Source: Tunicatimonas pelagia (GTDB taxonomy: Bacteria; Bacteroidota; Bacteroidia; Cytophagales; Cyclobacteriaceae). From it: 64,000 nucleotides of DNA. The stretch covers positions 6,018,501-6,082,500 of the forward strand of contig NZ_CP120683.1 in assembly GCF_030506325.1 (NCBI RefSeq), in the 5' to 3' direction. Under the pieces are notes generated by a model. It was not told the origin of the DNA. It saw only the letters and a program-made list of their open reading frames with translations, and ran no database searches. A program made the position numbers and the translations under genes. Numbering within the stretch: position 1 is the first letter of the stretch; each line of letters begins with the position of its first letter. Positions 28,508 to 37,522 of the stretch are shown here, piece by piece.

Positions 28508-29707
28508 ATGCTATCATTGTTTGAGTTCATCGTTTGGACGGCTAACCCGGAGGTATTTTCTTGGGAATGGTTATCGTGGTCGCCGCGTTGGTACGGGTTG
28601 CTATTTGCGGCTGGATTTCTGATCTCTCAGCAAATTCTGTTTTATATTTTCCGGAAGGAAGGTCATAAAGAGAGCGATGTAGAAACCTTGACGGTATTTA
28701 TGGTGCTAGCAACTATTTTAGGGGCTCGCCTAGGCCACGTTTTCTTCTACGAACCGGCGAAGTACCTGTCTAACCCTATCGATATTTTTAAAATTTGGGA
28801 AGGGGGGCTAGCTAGTCACGGGGCAGCTGTCGGTATTTTGTTCGCGTTATTTCTGTACAGTAACTACGATATTAAGTATAATCCTCTCAAAGCTGAGGGG
28901 CACTTTAAACGGCAAAAACGCCCCCGGCAAAGCTGGTTGTGGGTGGTAGACCGTATTGTAATTGTGGTAGCTCTCACTGGGGGGCTTATCCGGTTCGGTA
29001 ACTTCATGAACTCGGAGATCATTGGCAAACCTACCCAAAGTGATTACGGTGTAGTATTCGGTTACAGCTTAATAGAAGCTTTGGAAAATACGCAAGGCAT
29101 TGAATCAGTTACCATAGCTGCCAGCGACCGTCCCGATCCGGCTCCAGTTAATCCGGAAGGGCCAGCATTCAGTTCGGAAGAATCGCCCTATCGTCCGATT
29201 GATGTTTCTATCACCTTTGGGGAAGGTGGTTATCAGGAAGCTGAAATCAGAAACTACTTAGAGAATCAGGTGAAAGATGTGCTTACCCGCTACGCTTCTA
29301 TCCGAGAGCATATTTACGAGCCAACCTCAACTCCACTCAATTATGAGCTAAACCAACGCCGAGGGGCTTACGTAGCTACTATCCAAACATTCGGTATTCC
29401 TCGTCATCCGGCCCAGTTGTATGAGTCGGGTACTACTTTTATGGTGTTTTTGTTACTCCTATTTTTGTGGTCGCGAATGCGAGAAAAGACTCCCGAAGGG
29501 TTATTCCTTGGGCTATTTCTAATCTTTGTGTTCGGCTTACGCTTTGTACACGAATTCTTTAAAGAGAATCAGGTTGATTGGGAAGGTGATATTCCCTTGA
29601 ATATGGGGCAATGGCTGAGCATTCCTCTCGTGCTCATTGGGCTATATTTGCTGTTTGTAGTAGTGCCAAAAAATCATCGCAAGATCAAGCAGACTGTAAA
29701 ATCTTAG
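28508..29707 (+). CDS. lgt: Prolipoprotein diacylglyceryl transferase
   Basis: Inner-membrane enzyme that adds diacylglycerol from phosphatidylglycerol to the lipobox Cys of prelipoproteins. 399 residues, clearly longer than the usual 260-300. Conserved parts: WYGLLFAAGFL (TM region), LGARLGHVFFYEP, IWEGGLASHGAAVGIL (H near 100), LTGGLIRFGNFMNSEIIGKPT (the Lgt signature Arg and Asn) and RHPAQLYES. Between the signature and RHPAQLYES about 110 mostly hydrophilic residues are inserted (about 185-295, with DPAPVNPEGPAFSSEESP), presumably an extra periplasmic domain. The many lipoproteins in this window are its substrates. Confidence 0.95.
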   Translation: MLSLFEFIVWTANPEVFSWEWLSWSPRWYGLLFAAGFLISQQILFYIFRKEGHKESDVETLTVFMVLATILGARLGHVFFYEPAKYLSNPIDIFKIWEGGLASHGAAVGILFALFLYSNYDIKYNPLKAEGHFKRQKRPRQSWLWVVDRIVIVVALTGGLIRFGNFMNSEIIGKPTQSDYGVVFGYSLIEALENTQGIESVTIAASDRPDPAPVNPEGPAFSSEESPYRPIDVSITFGEGGYQEAEIRNYLENQVKDVLTRYASIREHIYEPTSTPLNYELNQRRGAYVATIQTFGIPRHPAQLYESGTTFMVFLLLLFLWSRMREKTPEGLFLGLFLIFVFGLRFVHEFFKENQVDWEGDIPLNMGQWLSIPLVLIGLYLLFVVVPKNHRKIKQTVKS

Positions 29708-29729
29708 AAGCTGTTTTAAAACAGCTTCT
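29706..29729. terminator. Bidirectional hairpin after lgt
   Basis: AGAAGCTGTTTT and AAAACAGCTTCT form a perfect 12-base inverted repeat with no spacer, starting at the lgt stop codon and lying between convergent genes. T-runs on either side are short. Confidence 0.65.
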
Positions 29730-29737
29730 TATAAGTG

Positions 29738-31174
29738 CTAGGGAGAGGTTTTGCTCTTAGCTATGTACAATGTGAGCTCTTCACCTACTCGGATGATATG
29801 ATCTGATTTAGCGTTCCAGTCCTGAATGTCTTTTACGGAGCAACCGTAGCGTCGGGCAATATTAACCATTGTGTTTCCTCTTCGTACTCGGTAAAGTAAC
29901 TTAGTGTAGTTTGAGCCTTCCGGCACTACCGCTCGCCTTTGTTTAGTTATTCGAGCTGTCTTAGCTATTTGAGCAGAATAGTCAACAGGAACGAGCAAGT
30001 AATTCCGCTTTTGCTCAAATCGGGCTATTTTATCTAATGGCAGCACCAGCGGGTAGCCTCCTCGCCAGAACGGAATTTTATTTTGAACCAAGGCTGGGTT
30101 TAGAAACTGTAACTCTTCCAAAGCCACTACCGTAGAGGCCGCAATTTTCTCTAGGGTAATTTCCCGGTAAATCCGTACGGTATCTACCGTTTGAAACGAT
30201 AGTGCGGGGTACACCGGACGAAGGTTATGTTCCTGCTGAAATTCGTTGAGGTAGACCAGTGCCATAAAGGCGGGAACGTAGCTGCGAGTTTCTCGGGGCA
30301 AAAATCGTTGCACCCGCCAAAAGTTTTTGCTTCCGCCGGCTCGCACAATCGCTTTGTGCATATTGCCCGGCCCGCAGTTATAAGCAGCAATCGCCATCAA
30401 CCAATCTCCGTACATATCGTGCAGCTTTTTCAAATAGCGTACTGCCGCCTGAGTAGATGCATACGGATCAAGTCGTTGATCTATCGTTCGGTTAATAGTT
30501 AATCCTAACCCCCGTCCGGTAATCGGTCTGATTTGCCATAAACCCGCCGCGGCTCGAGCCGAAGCTGCTTCGGTTTCTAAGGCCGACTCGACCATCACCA
30601 AGTGCTTTAGTTCATCAGGAAGATCATGTTCGGCGAGCACTTGTTCAATGTAAGGATAATACAACACGCTTTTGCCCAGCATCCGTTGGGTCAAGTCACG
30701 CTTGCGAATAGCGTATACCTCAATAAATGTTTTCACCTGATTGTTAAATACCAAAGGAATATCGGTGCTTATCTGGCGAAAACGTTGCTGATAGACGGCA
30801 TCTGGGTAGTCAACTAAGTCATTAGCAGCAAATCCGTAGGGGCTGGCCGAGGCGGGCGGAGGAATTACCAATAAGCGGTTTACCGCCTTATCCAATTCTT
30901 CAGCCGTAAAATCAGGTACTTTAATATTGCTAATGGCGGAAGTAGGGGGAGATAGCAAAGTATTGAGTTGATCGGTTTGGAAAGCAAGCTGACCGTTCCA
31001 ATCGCGCTTCATAGACTGTAGGTTTGCCTGATGAACTTCTACTGCTTCAATAGTAGGTAAAGTCACAAATAATCGCTGAACCTTAGTAGGAAAAAGTTTA
31101 ATTTCCTGATTACATCCCGTGAGAAAAAGTAGCAGGACAGCTAGAAAAATAAGCGAATAATTGTTGCTCGTCAT
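29738..31174 (-). CDS. MltD-like lytic transglycosylase lipoprotein with LysM domain
   Basis: Cuts glycan strands of peptidoglycan with 1,6-anhydro product formation. 478 residues: lipoprotein signal ending FLTGC, central SLT domain (about 185-330) with catalytic Glu in VESALE, AAGLWQIRPITGRGLGL and MAIAAYNCGPGN, then a linker and a single LysM domain (about 427-472, YRVRRGNTMVNIARRYG). E. coli MltD has two or more LysM repeats, so this is a short form. Lies downstream of the Lhr helicase gene on the same strand but separated by 134 bases holding a hairpin. Confidence 0.92.
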   Translation of the reverse strand: MTSNNYSLIFLAVLLLFLTGCNQEIKLFPTKVQRLFVTLPTIEAVEVHQANLQSMKRDWNGQLAFQTDQLNTLLSPPTSAISNIKVPDFTAEELDKAVNRLLVIPPPASASPYGFAANDLVDYPDAVYQQRFRQISTDIPLVFNNQVKTFIEVYAIRKRDLTQRMLGKSVLYYPYIEQVLAEHDLPDELKHLVMVESALETEAASARAAAGLWQIRPITGRGLGLTINRTIDQRLDPYASTQAAVRYLKKLHDMYGDWLMAIAAYNCGPGNMHKAIVRAGGSKNFWRVQRFLPRETRSYVPAFMALVYLNEFQQEHNLRPVYPALSFQTVDTVRIYREITLEKIAASTVVALEELQFLNPALVQNKIPFWRGGYPLVLPLDKIARFEQKRNYLLVPVDYSAQIAKTARITKQRRAVVPEGSNYTKLLYRVRRGNTMVNIARRYGCSVKDIQDWNAKSDHIIRVGEELTLYIAKSKTSP

Positions 31175-31232
31175 TAAACAAATAAAGGTAAATTTTTTCT
31201 TTTTTGTTCAGCACGATAAAGTACAAAATTCT

Positions 31233-31281
31233 GAGTTTTGCGTGCGAGTTCTGATAAAAGCAAACTCAGAACGCAAAACTC
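31233..31281. terminator. Imperfect hairpin between lhr-like and mltD-like genes
   Basis: GAGTTTTGCG (31233-31242) pairs with CGCAAAACTC (31272-31281), and inside it TTCTGA is mirrored by TCAGAA, leaving a five-base bulge. Downstream of the helicase stop codon on the minus strand; a probable terminator or processing hairpin. Confidence 0.45.
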
Positions 31282-31308
31282 AAACACCATATACTTTAAC
31301 ACCAAAAA

Positions 31309-33786
31309 CTACTCTCCATTAGCGGCGTAGGATTCTAATTGCTGCTGCATCTTCAGGATACGATCTTCTAAGGTCTCTGAACTGATTTTCTCCCGTAGGC
31401 GATCCACCAGCAACGGAAAGGCGAACGGTGTGGGGTAGGGTGGGTGTTTGATTAAAAAGTGCTGCTGATTGATTTGCCGTAGGGAATCTGCTAACTGAGC
31501 GTGTTCTATCTGCTGATACAAAGCTTCGTCTAATGCTTGCGCGAGTAGCCGGTTGTCGGCATCGTACTTTTGGAATACATCGTAGATAATCTGGGAGGAA
31601 GCTTGCAAGTGGCGGTTACCGATATGTTTTCCAGGGTAGCCTTGAAACACTAGTCCGGCAATAGCCGCAATCTCCCGAAACCGTCGTTTGGCCATTTCGG
31701 TACTATTCACGCTGGCTAAAATATCTTCCACTAAATTCTCAGTCCCAAATAAATCTAGCTCTAAAGCCTCTTCTAACGGAATTTCTTGATCTGACAGGAG
31801 TTCAAATCCGTAATCGTTCATGGCGATGGAAAACGAAATTGGCTGTACCTGACCGATGCGCCAGGCGATCAGTGTTGATAGGATTTCGTGAGCAGCCCGC
31901 CCAGCAAAGGGATAAAAAATGACATGGTAGCCCTCCCGGGTCTGTAATTTTTCTATTAAAAAGTGATTCCGGTCCGGCAAGGCTGACCAATCTTGCTGAA
32001 GATCCAGCAAGGGTTCTAGCGCAATTAGCTCCGGGTCAGAATAGTCGTCTCGCAAGTACTGATCTAGCTTGAGACGAATCATATCCGAAAGCTGGGTGGA
32101 AAGGGGCATTCGTCCGCCTGTCCAGCGAGGGATCACTCCATTTTTCCCCCGAGCCTTGCGAACCATCACGGTCATGTCTTTAATTCGCTCTAGCTTTAAG
32201 TTACGACCGGCAAACCAAAAATTATCGCCTTTGTTCAGGCGGGAAATAAAACTTTCTTCAATGGTTCCGATGTACCCCCCGCTTACGTACTTCACCTTCA
32301 GTACCGGGTCGCTCACAATGGTTCCCACCGAAAGGCGATGCCGGAGTGCCGTTCGTCTATTGCTGACTTTGTATACTCCGTCTTCTACCTCCACTTTAGA
32401 AAACTCATCGTACTGCCCCAGACTTTCTCCTCCGGAGGTAATAAACTGCAACGCCCACTGCCATTCTTCTTCACTCAAGTTACGGTATGAATAGGTAGCG
32501 ATTATCTCGGGATACAGCTCCTCTGGTCGGAAGCCTTCGCCTACCGCCAGCGTTACCAGGTATTGAACCAGCACATCAAACGACCGCTCCAGGGGCTTAC
32601 GCGATTCTACGACCTCATTTTTCATCCCTTCCTGAATAGCTGCCGACTCGATCAATTCCAGCGCGTGGGTTGGTAAAAAGTAGATTCGGCTGGTGGCCCC
32701 CGGTCGGTGACCGCTACGCCCGGCTCGTTGCAGAAAACGGGAAATACCTTTAGGACTACCCACCTGAATAACCGTTTCTACCGGACGGAAATCTACTCCC
32801 AAGTCTAGGCTAGAAGTACACACTACCAGTTTGAGTATTCCCTGGTGAAGAGCTTCTTCTACCCAACTTCGCACCTGCGGATCGAGCGAGCCGTGGTGCA
32901 TCGCCATCTGCCCGGCCAAATCGGGTACTTTATCGAGCAGGGTTTGGTACCAAATTTCGGTTTGTGCTCGAGTGTTGGTGAACAGCAGCGTAGTCTGACT
33001 CGTAGCTACAATTGGTAAGATTTTCGGCAGCATCCGAATGCCCAAGTGCCCGGCCCAGGGAAACTTCTCCATTTCGTCGGGCAAGATAGATTGCACCCGA
33101 ATATCCTTTTTAATATCGGCCTTTACAATTCGGTTAGACTGATTAGATCTAACTCCTAGCAGTACATCACGGGCTTGTTCCAGATTGCCAATAGTAGCCG
33201 ATACCCCCCAGGTCTTAAGATGGGGTTGAATGGTTCTTAATCGGGCGAGAGCAAGTTCCATCTGCACGCCTCGCTTGCTGCCCATCAACTCGTGCCACTC
33301 GTCCACAATTACGCACTTCAGCTTTTTAAAGTGACGGCTAGATCGTTTTTGAGCGAGGAGTAGGTGCAAGCTTTCAGGAGTGGTAATTAGGCATTCGGGC
33401 ATCCGGCGCAATTGCTTTTGCCGCTCACCCGAAGAAGTATCCCCGCTACGAACCGCCACTCGCCACGGAACGTTTAGCCCCTCAGCGGCTCGCTCCATGG
33501 CTGAGTGAATGTCTTTAGCCAGAGCTTTTAGCGGAGTGATCCAGATCACTTGTAGTCCGTTGGCCGAACGTTCGGAAAAATCATTAGGGTGCTGCCGGAT
33601 GAACTCCAGCAAGCAGGGAACCCAGAGGGCGTAAGTTTTACCACTGCCGGTGGGGGCGTTCAGTAGTCCGCTTTCGCCATTTAGGTATGCTTCCCAAACT
33701 TCTTGCTGAAACGGAAAAGGTTGCCAACCTTGCTGCCGGAACCAATTAATTCCCGGGGCGAGTGCCGAATTAGAAACTTCTGCCAT
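31309..33786 (-). CDS. Ligase-associated Lhr-type DEXH helicase
   Basis: 825-residue superfamily 2 DNA helicase of the short Lhr group. Walker A NAPTGSGKTYALW (about 43-55), the unusual DEWHELMGSKRG box II near residue 165 that marks ligase-associated Lhr rather than DEVH of the long form, motif III SATIGNLEQAR, and FLQRAGRSGHRPGA motif VI. The C-terminal half contains the Lhr winged-helix/core region. In many genomes it is encoded with an ATP-dependent ligase and a metallo-beta-lactamase-fold exonuclease; neither is adjacent here. Located 23 bases downstream of the ABC-F gene, likely the same operon. Confidence 0.92.
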   Translation of the reverse strand: MAEVSNSALAPGINWFRQQGWQPFPFQQEVWEAYLNGESGLLNAPTGSGKTYALWVPCLLEFIRQHPNDFSERSANGLQVIWITPLKALAKDIHSAMERAAEGLNVPWRVAVRSGDTSSGERQKQLRRMPECLITTPESLHLLLAQKRSSRHFKKLKCVIVDEWHELMGSKRGVQMELALARLRTIQPHLKTWGVSATIGNLEQARDVLLGVRSNQSNRIVKADIKKDIRVQSILPDEMEKFPWAGHLGIRMLPKILPIVATSQTTLLFTNTRAQTEIWYQTLLDKVPDLAGQMAMHHGSLDPQVRSWVEEALHQGILKLVVCTSSLDLGVDFRPVETVIQVGSPKGISRFLQRAGRSGHRPGATSRIYFLPTHALELIESAAIQEGMKNEVVESRKPLERSFDVLVQYLVTLAVGEGFRPEELYPEIIATYSYRNLSEEEWQWALQFITSGGESLGQYDEFSKVEVEDGVYKVSNRRTALRHRLSVGTIVSDPVLKVKYVSGGYIGTIEESFISRLNKGDNFWFAGRNLKLERIKDMTVMVRKARGKNGVIPRWTGGRMPLSTQLSDMIRLKLDQYLRDDYSDPELIALEPLLDLQQDWSALPDRNHFLIEKLQTREGYHVIFYPFAGRAAHEILSTLIAWRIGQVQPISFSIAMNDYGFELLSDQEIPLEEALELDLFGTENLVEDILASVNSTEMAKRRFREIAAIAGLVFQGYPGKHIGNRHLQASSQIIYDVFQKYDADNRLLAQALDEALYQQIEHAQLADSLRQINQQHFLIKHPPYPTPFAFPLLVDRLREKISSETLEDRILKMQQQLESYAANGE

Positions 33787-33809
33787 TGCCCTGTTTCAAC
33801 CCGCATTGC

Positions 33810-35726
33810 TTAGCTTTGTTCCATGATCTCGGCTAACTCCAGCCAGCGATCTGATTTTTCGTCCAGCTCTTTTACCACTTTTTCTAGCTGCTGAGAGGCT
33901 TCGGTGAGCTCTTGGTGGCTCGATTGACCGGAAGTTGATAGTTCGTTCAGTTGGTTCTCTAAGGTTTCTTTCTCTTCTTCCAGTCGACTAATGTCAGACT
34001 CAATTTGCTCGTACTCTCGCTTCTCCTGGTAAGTAGCCCGTCGTTCCTTTTTGTTCTCGGGGACTACTTTAGAACTGGTAGCTGCCTTGAGCTTTGGAGC
34101 GGATTTAACAGTATTCTTCGCTGCTTTTTCCTGCGCTAGGGCATCTCGTAGATCGGTATAGTTTCCCGGAAAGTCGCGGATGTACCCGCTATCCTGTTCA
34201 AAAACGAAAATATGTTCCACCAAGCGATCCATGAAGTAGCGGTCGTGAGTCACCAGAATTAAACAGCCATCGAACTGAAGCAGAAAGTCTTCTAAAATGT
34301 TCAGGGTGATTAAGTCCAGATCGTTGGTGGGTTCATCCAGAATTAAGAAGTTGGGGTTCTGCATCAGTACTCGCAGTAGCTGCAACCGCCGTTTTTCTCC
34401 CCCACTTAAATCCTTTACTCGCTGGTAGTGCGTATCAGTAGAAAACTGAAACCGTTGCAGCAGTTGCGAAGCGGTAATTACCTGTCCTTTGCCCAGATCA
34501 ATCACTTCGGCTACTTCTTTCACTACATCAATCATCCGCAGATCATCAGAAAAGCTAATCTCTTGCTGAGTGTAGTACCCAAATACGGTAGTCGTCCCCG
34601 TATCTAATTGCCCTTCGTCGGGGGTAAGTTGTCCAGTAATAATATTTAAGAAGGTGCTCTTCCCTGAACCATTAGGCCCGATAATCCCAATACGATCCTT
34701 ACGCCGAAATACATAAGAAAAATTGTCGATCAACTGCTTGTTGCCGTAGGATTTGCTGACATGTTCAATCTCTAGAATTTTTTTACCCTGTCGCCGTCCC
34801 TGAATGCTGAGTTCGGTAGTATCCTGACTCACTTTCTGGTTGGCCTGATCCTTTAGATCGTAAAACGCATCTACCCGGTATTTGGCTTTAGTGCCTCGAG
34901 CCTTAGGTTGCCGTCGCATCCAATCTAGCTCTTTACGAAGCAGATTCTGAGCTTTGTCTACGGATGCTTGCTGTTGCGCTATTCGCTCGGCTTTTTTCTC
35001 CAGAAAGTTGGCGTAGTTGCCCTGGTAGCGAAAAATTTGCCCTTGATCGAGTTCAATAATTTCATTGGTTACTCTTTCCAGAAAATAGCGATCGTGTGTT
35101 ACGAGTAGCAATGCCATATTCTGAGCAGAGATATAGTTTTCTAACCACTCAATGGTGGCTAAGTCTAAATGGTTGGTAGGCTCATCGAGGATGAGAAAAT
35201 TAGGTTTCTCGATAAGGGCCTTTGCTAAGGCGACGCGCTTACGCTGCCCGCCCGATAAGTTAGCCACCGGGCGATCCATATCGTAGATACCCAGTTGACC
35301 CAGTATCTGTTCAATCTGGCTTTCGTAGTCCCAGGCATGACGGCTATCGATTTGCTGAATTAAATCCGGTAATTGCTCATCGCCCGGATTTTGTTGCAAT
35401 AATTTTCGGTACTCCTTTAACAGAGCGAGAGTTGGATCATCGCTATCGTAGACAAAAGAAGCAATAGTATCATCGGCCGCAAACTGGGGTTGCTGTTCAG
35501 CGTACGTCATGCGTACCCCCTGCGATAGCACTACTTCACCACTGTCGGGTACTTCTTTGCCAGCAATAATTTTTAGCAGAGTAGACTTTCCCGAGCCATT
35601 AATACCTACTAGTGCTACTTTCTGTCCTGACTTAATACCGAAGGAAATGTTCTGAAACAGAAATTTCTCTCTTCCTTCCATTGTAAGATAATGCTTACTA
35701 AGGGTTTCTACTGATAGATAAATCAT
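33810..35726 (-). CDS. ABC-F family ATPase (Uup-like)
   Basis: Soluble protein of 638 residues with two ATP-binding cassettes and no membrane segments, acting at the ribosome or on branched DNA. Cassette 1: GINGSGKSTLL, LSGGQRKRVALAKAL, LDEPTNHLDL. Cassette 2: GPNGSGKSTFLNI, LSGGEKRRLQLLRVL, LDEPTNDLDL. A basic linker (LRKELDWMRRQPKARGTKAKY) and a C-terminal coiled coil (about 565-638) point to the Uup subgroup. The ATG at 35726 starts MIYLSVETLSKHYL, the normal N-terminus; the frame is open 20 codons further to 35786 through a terminator. TACTTTTG on this strand at 35731-35738 fits a -7 box but would give an almost leaderless mRNA. Confidence 0.92.
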   Translation of the reverse strand: MIYLSVETLSKHYLTMEGREKFLFQNISFGIKSGQKVALVGINGSGKSTLLKIIAGKEVPDSGEVVLSQGVRMTYAEQQPQFAADDTIASFVYDSDDPTLALLKEYRKLLQQNPGDEQLPDLIQQIDSRHAWDYESQIEQILGQLGIYDMDRPVANLSGGQRKRVALAKALIEKPNFLILDEPTNHLDLATIEWLENYISAQNMALLLVTHDRYFLERVTNEIIELDQGQIFRYQGNYANFLEKKAERIAQQQASVDKAQNLLRKELDWMRRQPKARGTKAKYRVDAFYDLKDQANQKVSQDTTELSIQGRRQGKKILEIEHVSKSYGNKQLIDNFSYVFRRKDRIGIIGPNGSGKSTFLNIITGQLTPDEGQLDTGTTTVFGYYTQQEISFSDDLRMIDVVKEVAEVIDLGKGQVITASQLLQRFQFSTDTHYQRVKDLSGGEKRRLQLLRVLMQNPNFLILDEPTNDLDLITLNILEDFLLQFDGCLILVTHDRYFMDRLVEHIFVFEQDSGYIRDFPGNYTDLRDALAQEKAAKNTVKSAPKLKAATSSKVVPENKKERRATYQEKREYEQIESDISRLEEEKETLENQLNELSTSGQSSHQELTEASQQLEKVVKELDEKSDRWLELAEIMEQS

Positions 35727-35749
35727 AGCGCAAAAGTAACAGAAAGGCC

Positions 35750-35783
35750 AAAAAAAAAGTGAATCTATAAGACTCACTTTTTT
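35750..35783 (-). terminator. Terminator with T-run on both sides
   Basis: AAAAAAGTGAATC (35753-35765) pairs with GACTCACTTTTTT (35771-35783) with one mismatch and a five-base loop; on the minus strand it is followed by a long T-run. It separates the DUF4199 gene from the ABC-F gene. Confidence 0.75.
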
Positions 35784-35962
35784 CACTACTAATACAACAA
35801 CCTAAAACTACTCAATCAAAAATCTTTATATCTATTGTAACGAATATTTACTCCGTAAATTATTTCTTGATTTTATTCTTAACACGAATTGCCCTAGTAA
35901 ATGTTTCAAAAAAATGTTAACAAAAGTATCACAACTCTTAAACAGGCATTCGAAACTTGTCC

Positions 35963-36490
35963 CTAATCATGTACCTCAGCACTAGCTAGTACTCGGGAAG
36001 GTTTGAAAAATTGCATGATCCCGTAGGTTGCCAAGCAGCCCGAAGCCATTCCCTCAATAATGATAGTAAAGCCTACTAATAGAGGATTCAGAAAATCTCC
36101 AAAAGGCTCTAGGTTTTGAATTACTCCCATAAAACTGGGATTAACCACTGAAAGGTAGAATACAACCATGATAGCGAAGCTTACTGTACCCACTATAGTT
36201 GTTAGTATTCCTAAGCCCAATCCCTTTAAATACGACAATTTGTTGCTTTTTCTCTTCTTAAAGTCTTTAATCGCCATTAGCACGAAGCTAATGAGAATGA
36301 CCAAATTAAAAGCTCGCAACTCTAAATTATGCTCTAACCCAAAGGCTTTCATCAAGAAGAAAAAACCCGCTAAAGCCAACGCCATTAAAATACCATAACG
36401 AAAGCTTAATCGCTCGATAGTGTCTGAGATCATTTTTCTTTCCATTTCTTCAAGTGGTTTGTTATACAGGGAAGAACTCAAGTCATTCAT
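35963..36490 (-). CDS. DUF4199 membrane protein
   Basis: 175-residue inner-membrane protein with four hydrophobic segments (about 31-48, 60-72, 93-116, 133-158). The pattern YLKGLGLGILTTIVGTVSF after a charged KDFKKRKSN loop is typical of DUF4199, a family almost confined to Bacteroidota. Function unknown. Single gene; divergent from the cmk operon. Confidence 0.83.
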   Translation of the reverse strand: MNDLSSSLYNKPLEEMERKMISDTIERLSFRYGILMALALAGFFFLMKAFGLEHNLELRAFNLVILISFVLMAIKDFKKRKSNKLSYLKGLGLGILTTIVGTVSFAIMVVFYLSVVNPSFMGVIQNLEPFGDFLNPLLVGFTIIIEGMASGCLATYGIMQFFKPSRVLASAEVHD

Positions 36491-36637
36491 TATTGTTTAA
36501 CTATTTGCTAAAATAAATTACACATTTTTCGGTAATTTATTTCTGGGGCTATTTTTGTAAGGATTCTGTAGTAAGCATTCTCAACAGTTTGGGGTATTAT
36601 TCTGTCTGATTCAATGCCTGCTAACCAAATTGTTTAG

Positions 36638-36645
36638 TATTTTTG
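36638..36645 (+). promoter_or_regulatory. Predicted -7 box upstream of the small lipoprotein-cmk-ispH operon
   Basis: TATTTTTG fits TAnnTTTG, 22 bases before the ATG at 36667. A second identical octamer lies at 36550-36557. Neither has TTG 19 bases upstream. Confidence 0.4.
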
Positions 36646-36666
36646 ACTCAAACTACTGAAGCGGAG

Positions 36667-36801
36667 ATGAAAAGGAAGTTTAATCAAAATGTGATAATGA
36701 TTGTTATGGCAACTTTAGTATTGTTTTCATCCTGCCAAAGTGGTAAACCGCGTAAACAACCTAAGCGAGGCCCTATTCCTTGTCCGGTAAAAGATTGCTA
36801 A
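36667..36801 (+). CDS. Very small lipoprotein (44 residues) upstream of cmk
   Basis: A short frame reads a lipoprotein signal MKRKFNQNVIMIVMATLVLF followed by SSC (lipobox Cys23), a basic segment GKPRKQPKRG and the ending PIPCPVKDC. Signal features, start, stop and the 11-base spacing to cmk all support a real gene, too short for most gene callers. The mature peptide is only about 22 residues and contains two more cysteines in a CPxxxC arrangement. Function unknown; possibly translated only to influence cmk expression. Confidence 0.65.
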   Translation: MKRKFNQNVIMIVMATLVLFSSCQSGKPRKQPKRGPIPCPVKDC

Positions 36802-36812
36802 AAGATTTTATC

Positions 36813-37505
36813 ATGCCGAAAGATATTATTGTGGCAATAGACGGGTACTCAGGTTGCGGAAAAAGCTCCACAGCCAAAGCAGTCGCTCAGGCTCTGAATT
36901 ATACCTATATTGACTCTGGAGCAATGTACCGTGCTGTTACTCTTTATTTGCTTCAGCATAAAATTGATCCGGCTCATTTGGCGGAAGTGCTGAACGCATT
37001 ACCTCAGATCAATATTCGCTTCGTTACAAAACCCAATAGTACCCCACCGATTTACGAAACATACCTAAACGGTGATAACGTAGAGCAGTCAATTCGGGAA
37101 ATGAGTGTGTCGGAGCGGGTAAGTGAGGTGAGTGCCATCCCCCAGGTGCGCCACGCAATGGTGAGCCTACAACGGAACATGGGAGCGGATAAACACGTTG
37201 TAATGGATGGAAGGGATATTGGCACCAACGTGTTTCCTCACGCCGAACTGAAGGTTTTTATGACGGCCGATCTTACGGAGCGAGCCCATCGTAGAAAAGC
37301 AGAGCTGGAGGCAAAAGGAAGTACCGCCACGCTAGAAGAGATTATAGAGAACCTAGCCGAACGCGATCGGATTGATACCAGCCGAACCGAAAATCCGCTG
37401 GTGAAAGCGGAAGATGCGGTTGAAATTGATACTACACATCTGGAATTTGACGAGCAGGTAGCTAAAGTGATGAGTTTAGCGCAAGAAGCCATGGAAATTA
37501 GTTAA
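36813..37505 (+). CDS. cmk: (d)CMP kinase
   Basis: Phosphorylates CMP and dCMP with ATP in the cytosol, part of pyrimidine nucleotide recycling. 230 residues from the ATG at 36813. P-loop AIDGYSGCGKSSTAK, nucleotide contact YIDSGAMYRAV, and VVMDGRDIGTNVFPHAELK are the family signatures; the LID region includes RRKAELEAKG. The 18-base gap to ispH shows an operon. The upstream extension to a TTG at 36780 would overlap the small lipoprotein gene and is not favoured. Confidence 0.95.
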   Translation: MPKDIIVAIDGYSGCGKSSTAKAVAQALNYTYIDSGAMYRAVTLYLLQHKIDPAHLAEVLNALPQINIRFVTKPNSTPPIYETYLNGDNVEQSIREMSVSERVSEVSAIPQVRHAMVSLQRNMGADKHVVMDGRDIGTNVFPHAELKVFMTADLTERAHRRKAELEAKGSTATLEEIIENLAERDRIDTSRTENPLVKAEDAVEIDTTHLEFDEQVAKVMSLAQEAMEIS

Positions 37506-37522
37506 ACCAAACTACAAAACGT

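Noticed and set aside
32069-32494. 141-residue frame on the + strand
   Set aside because: Antisense to the Lhr helicase gene.
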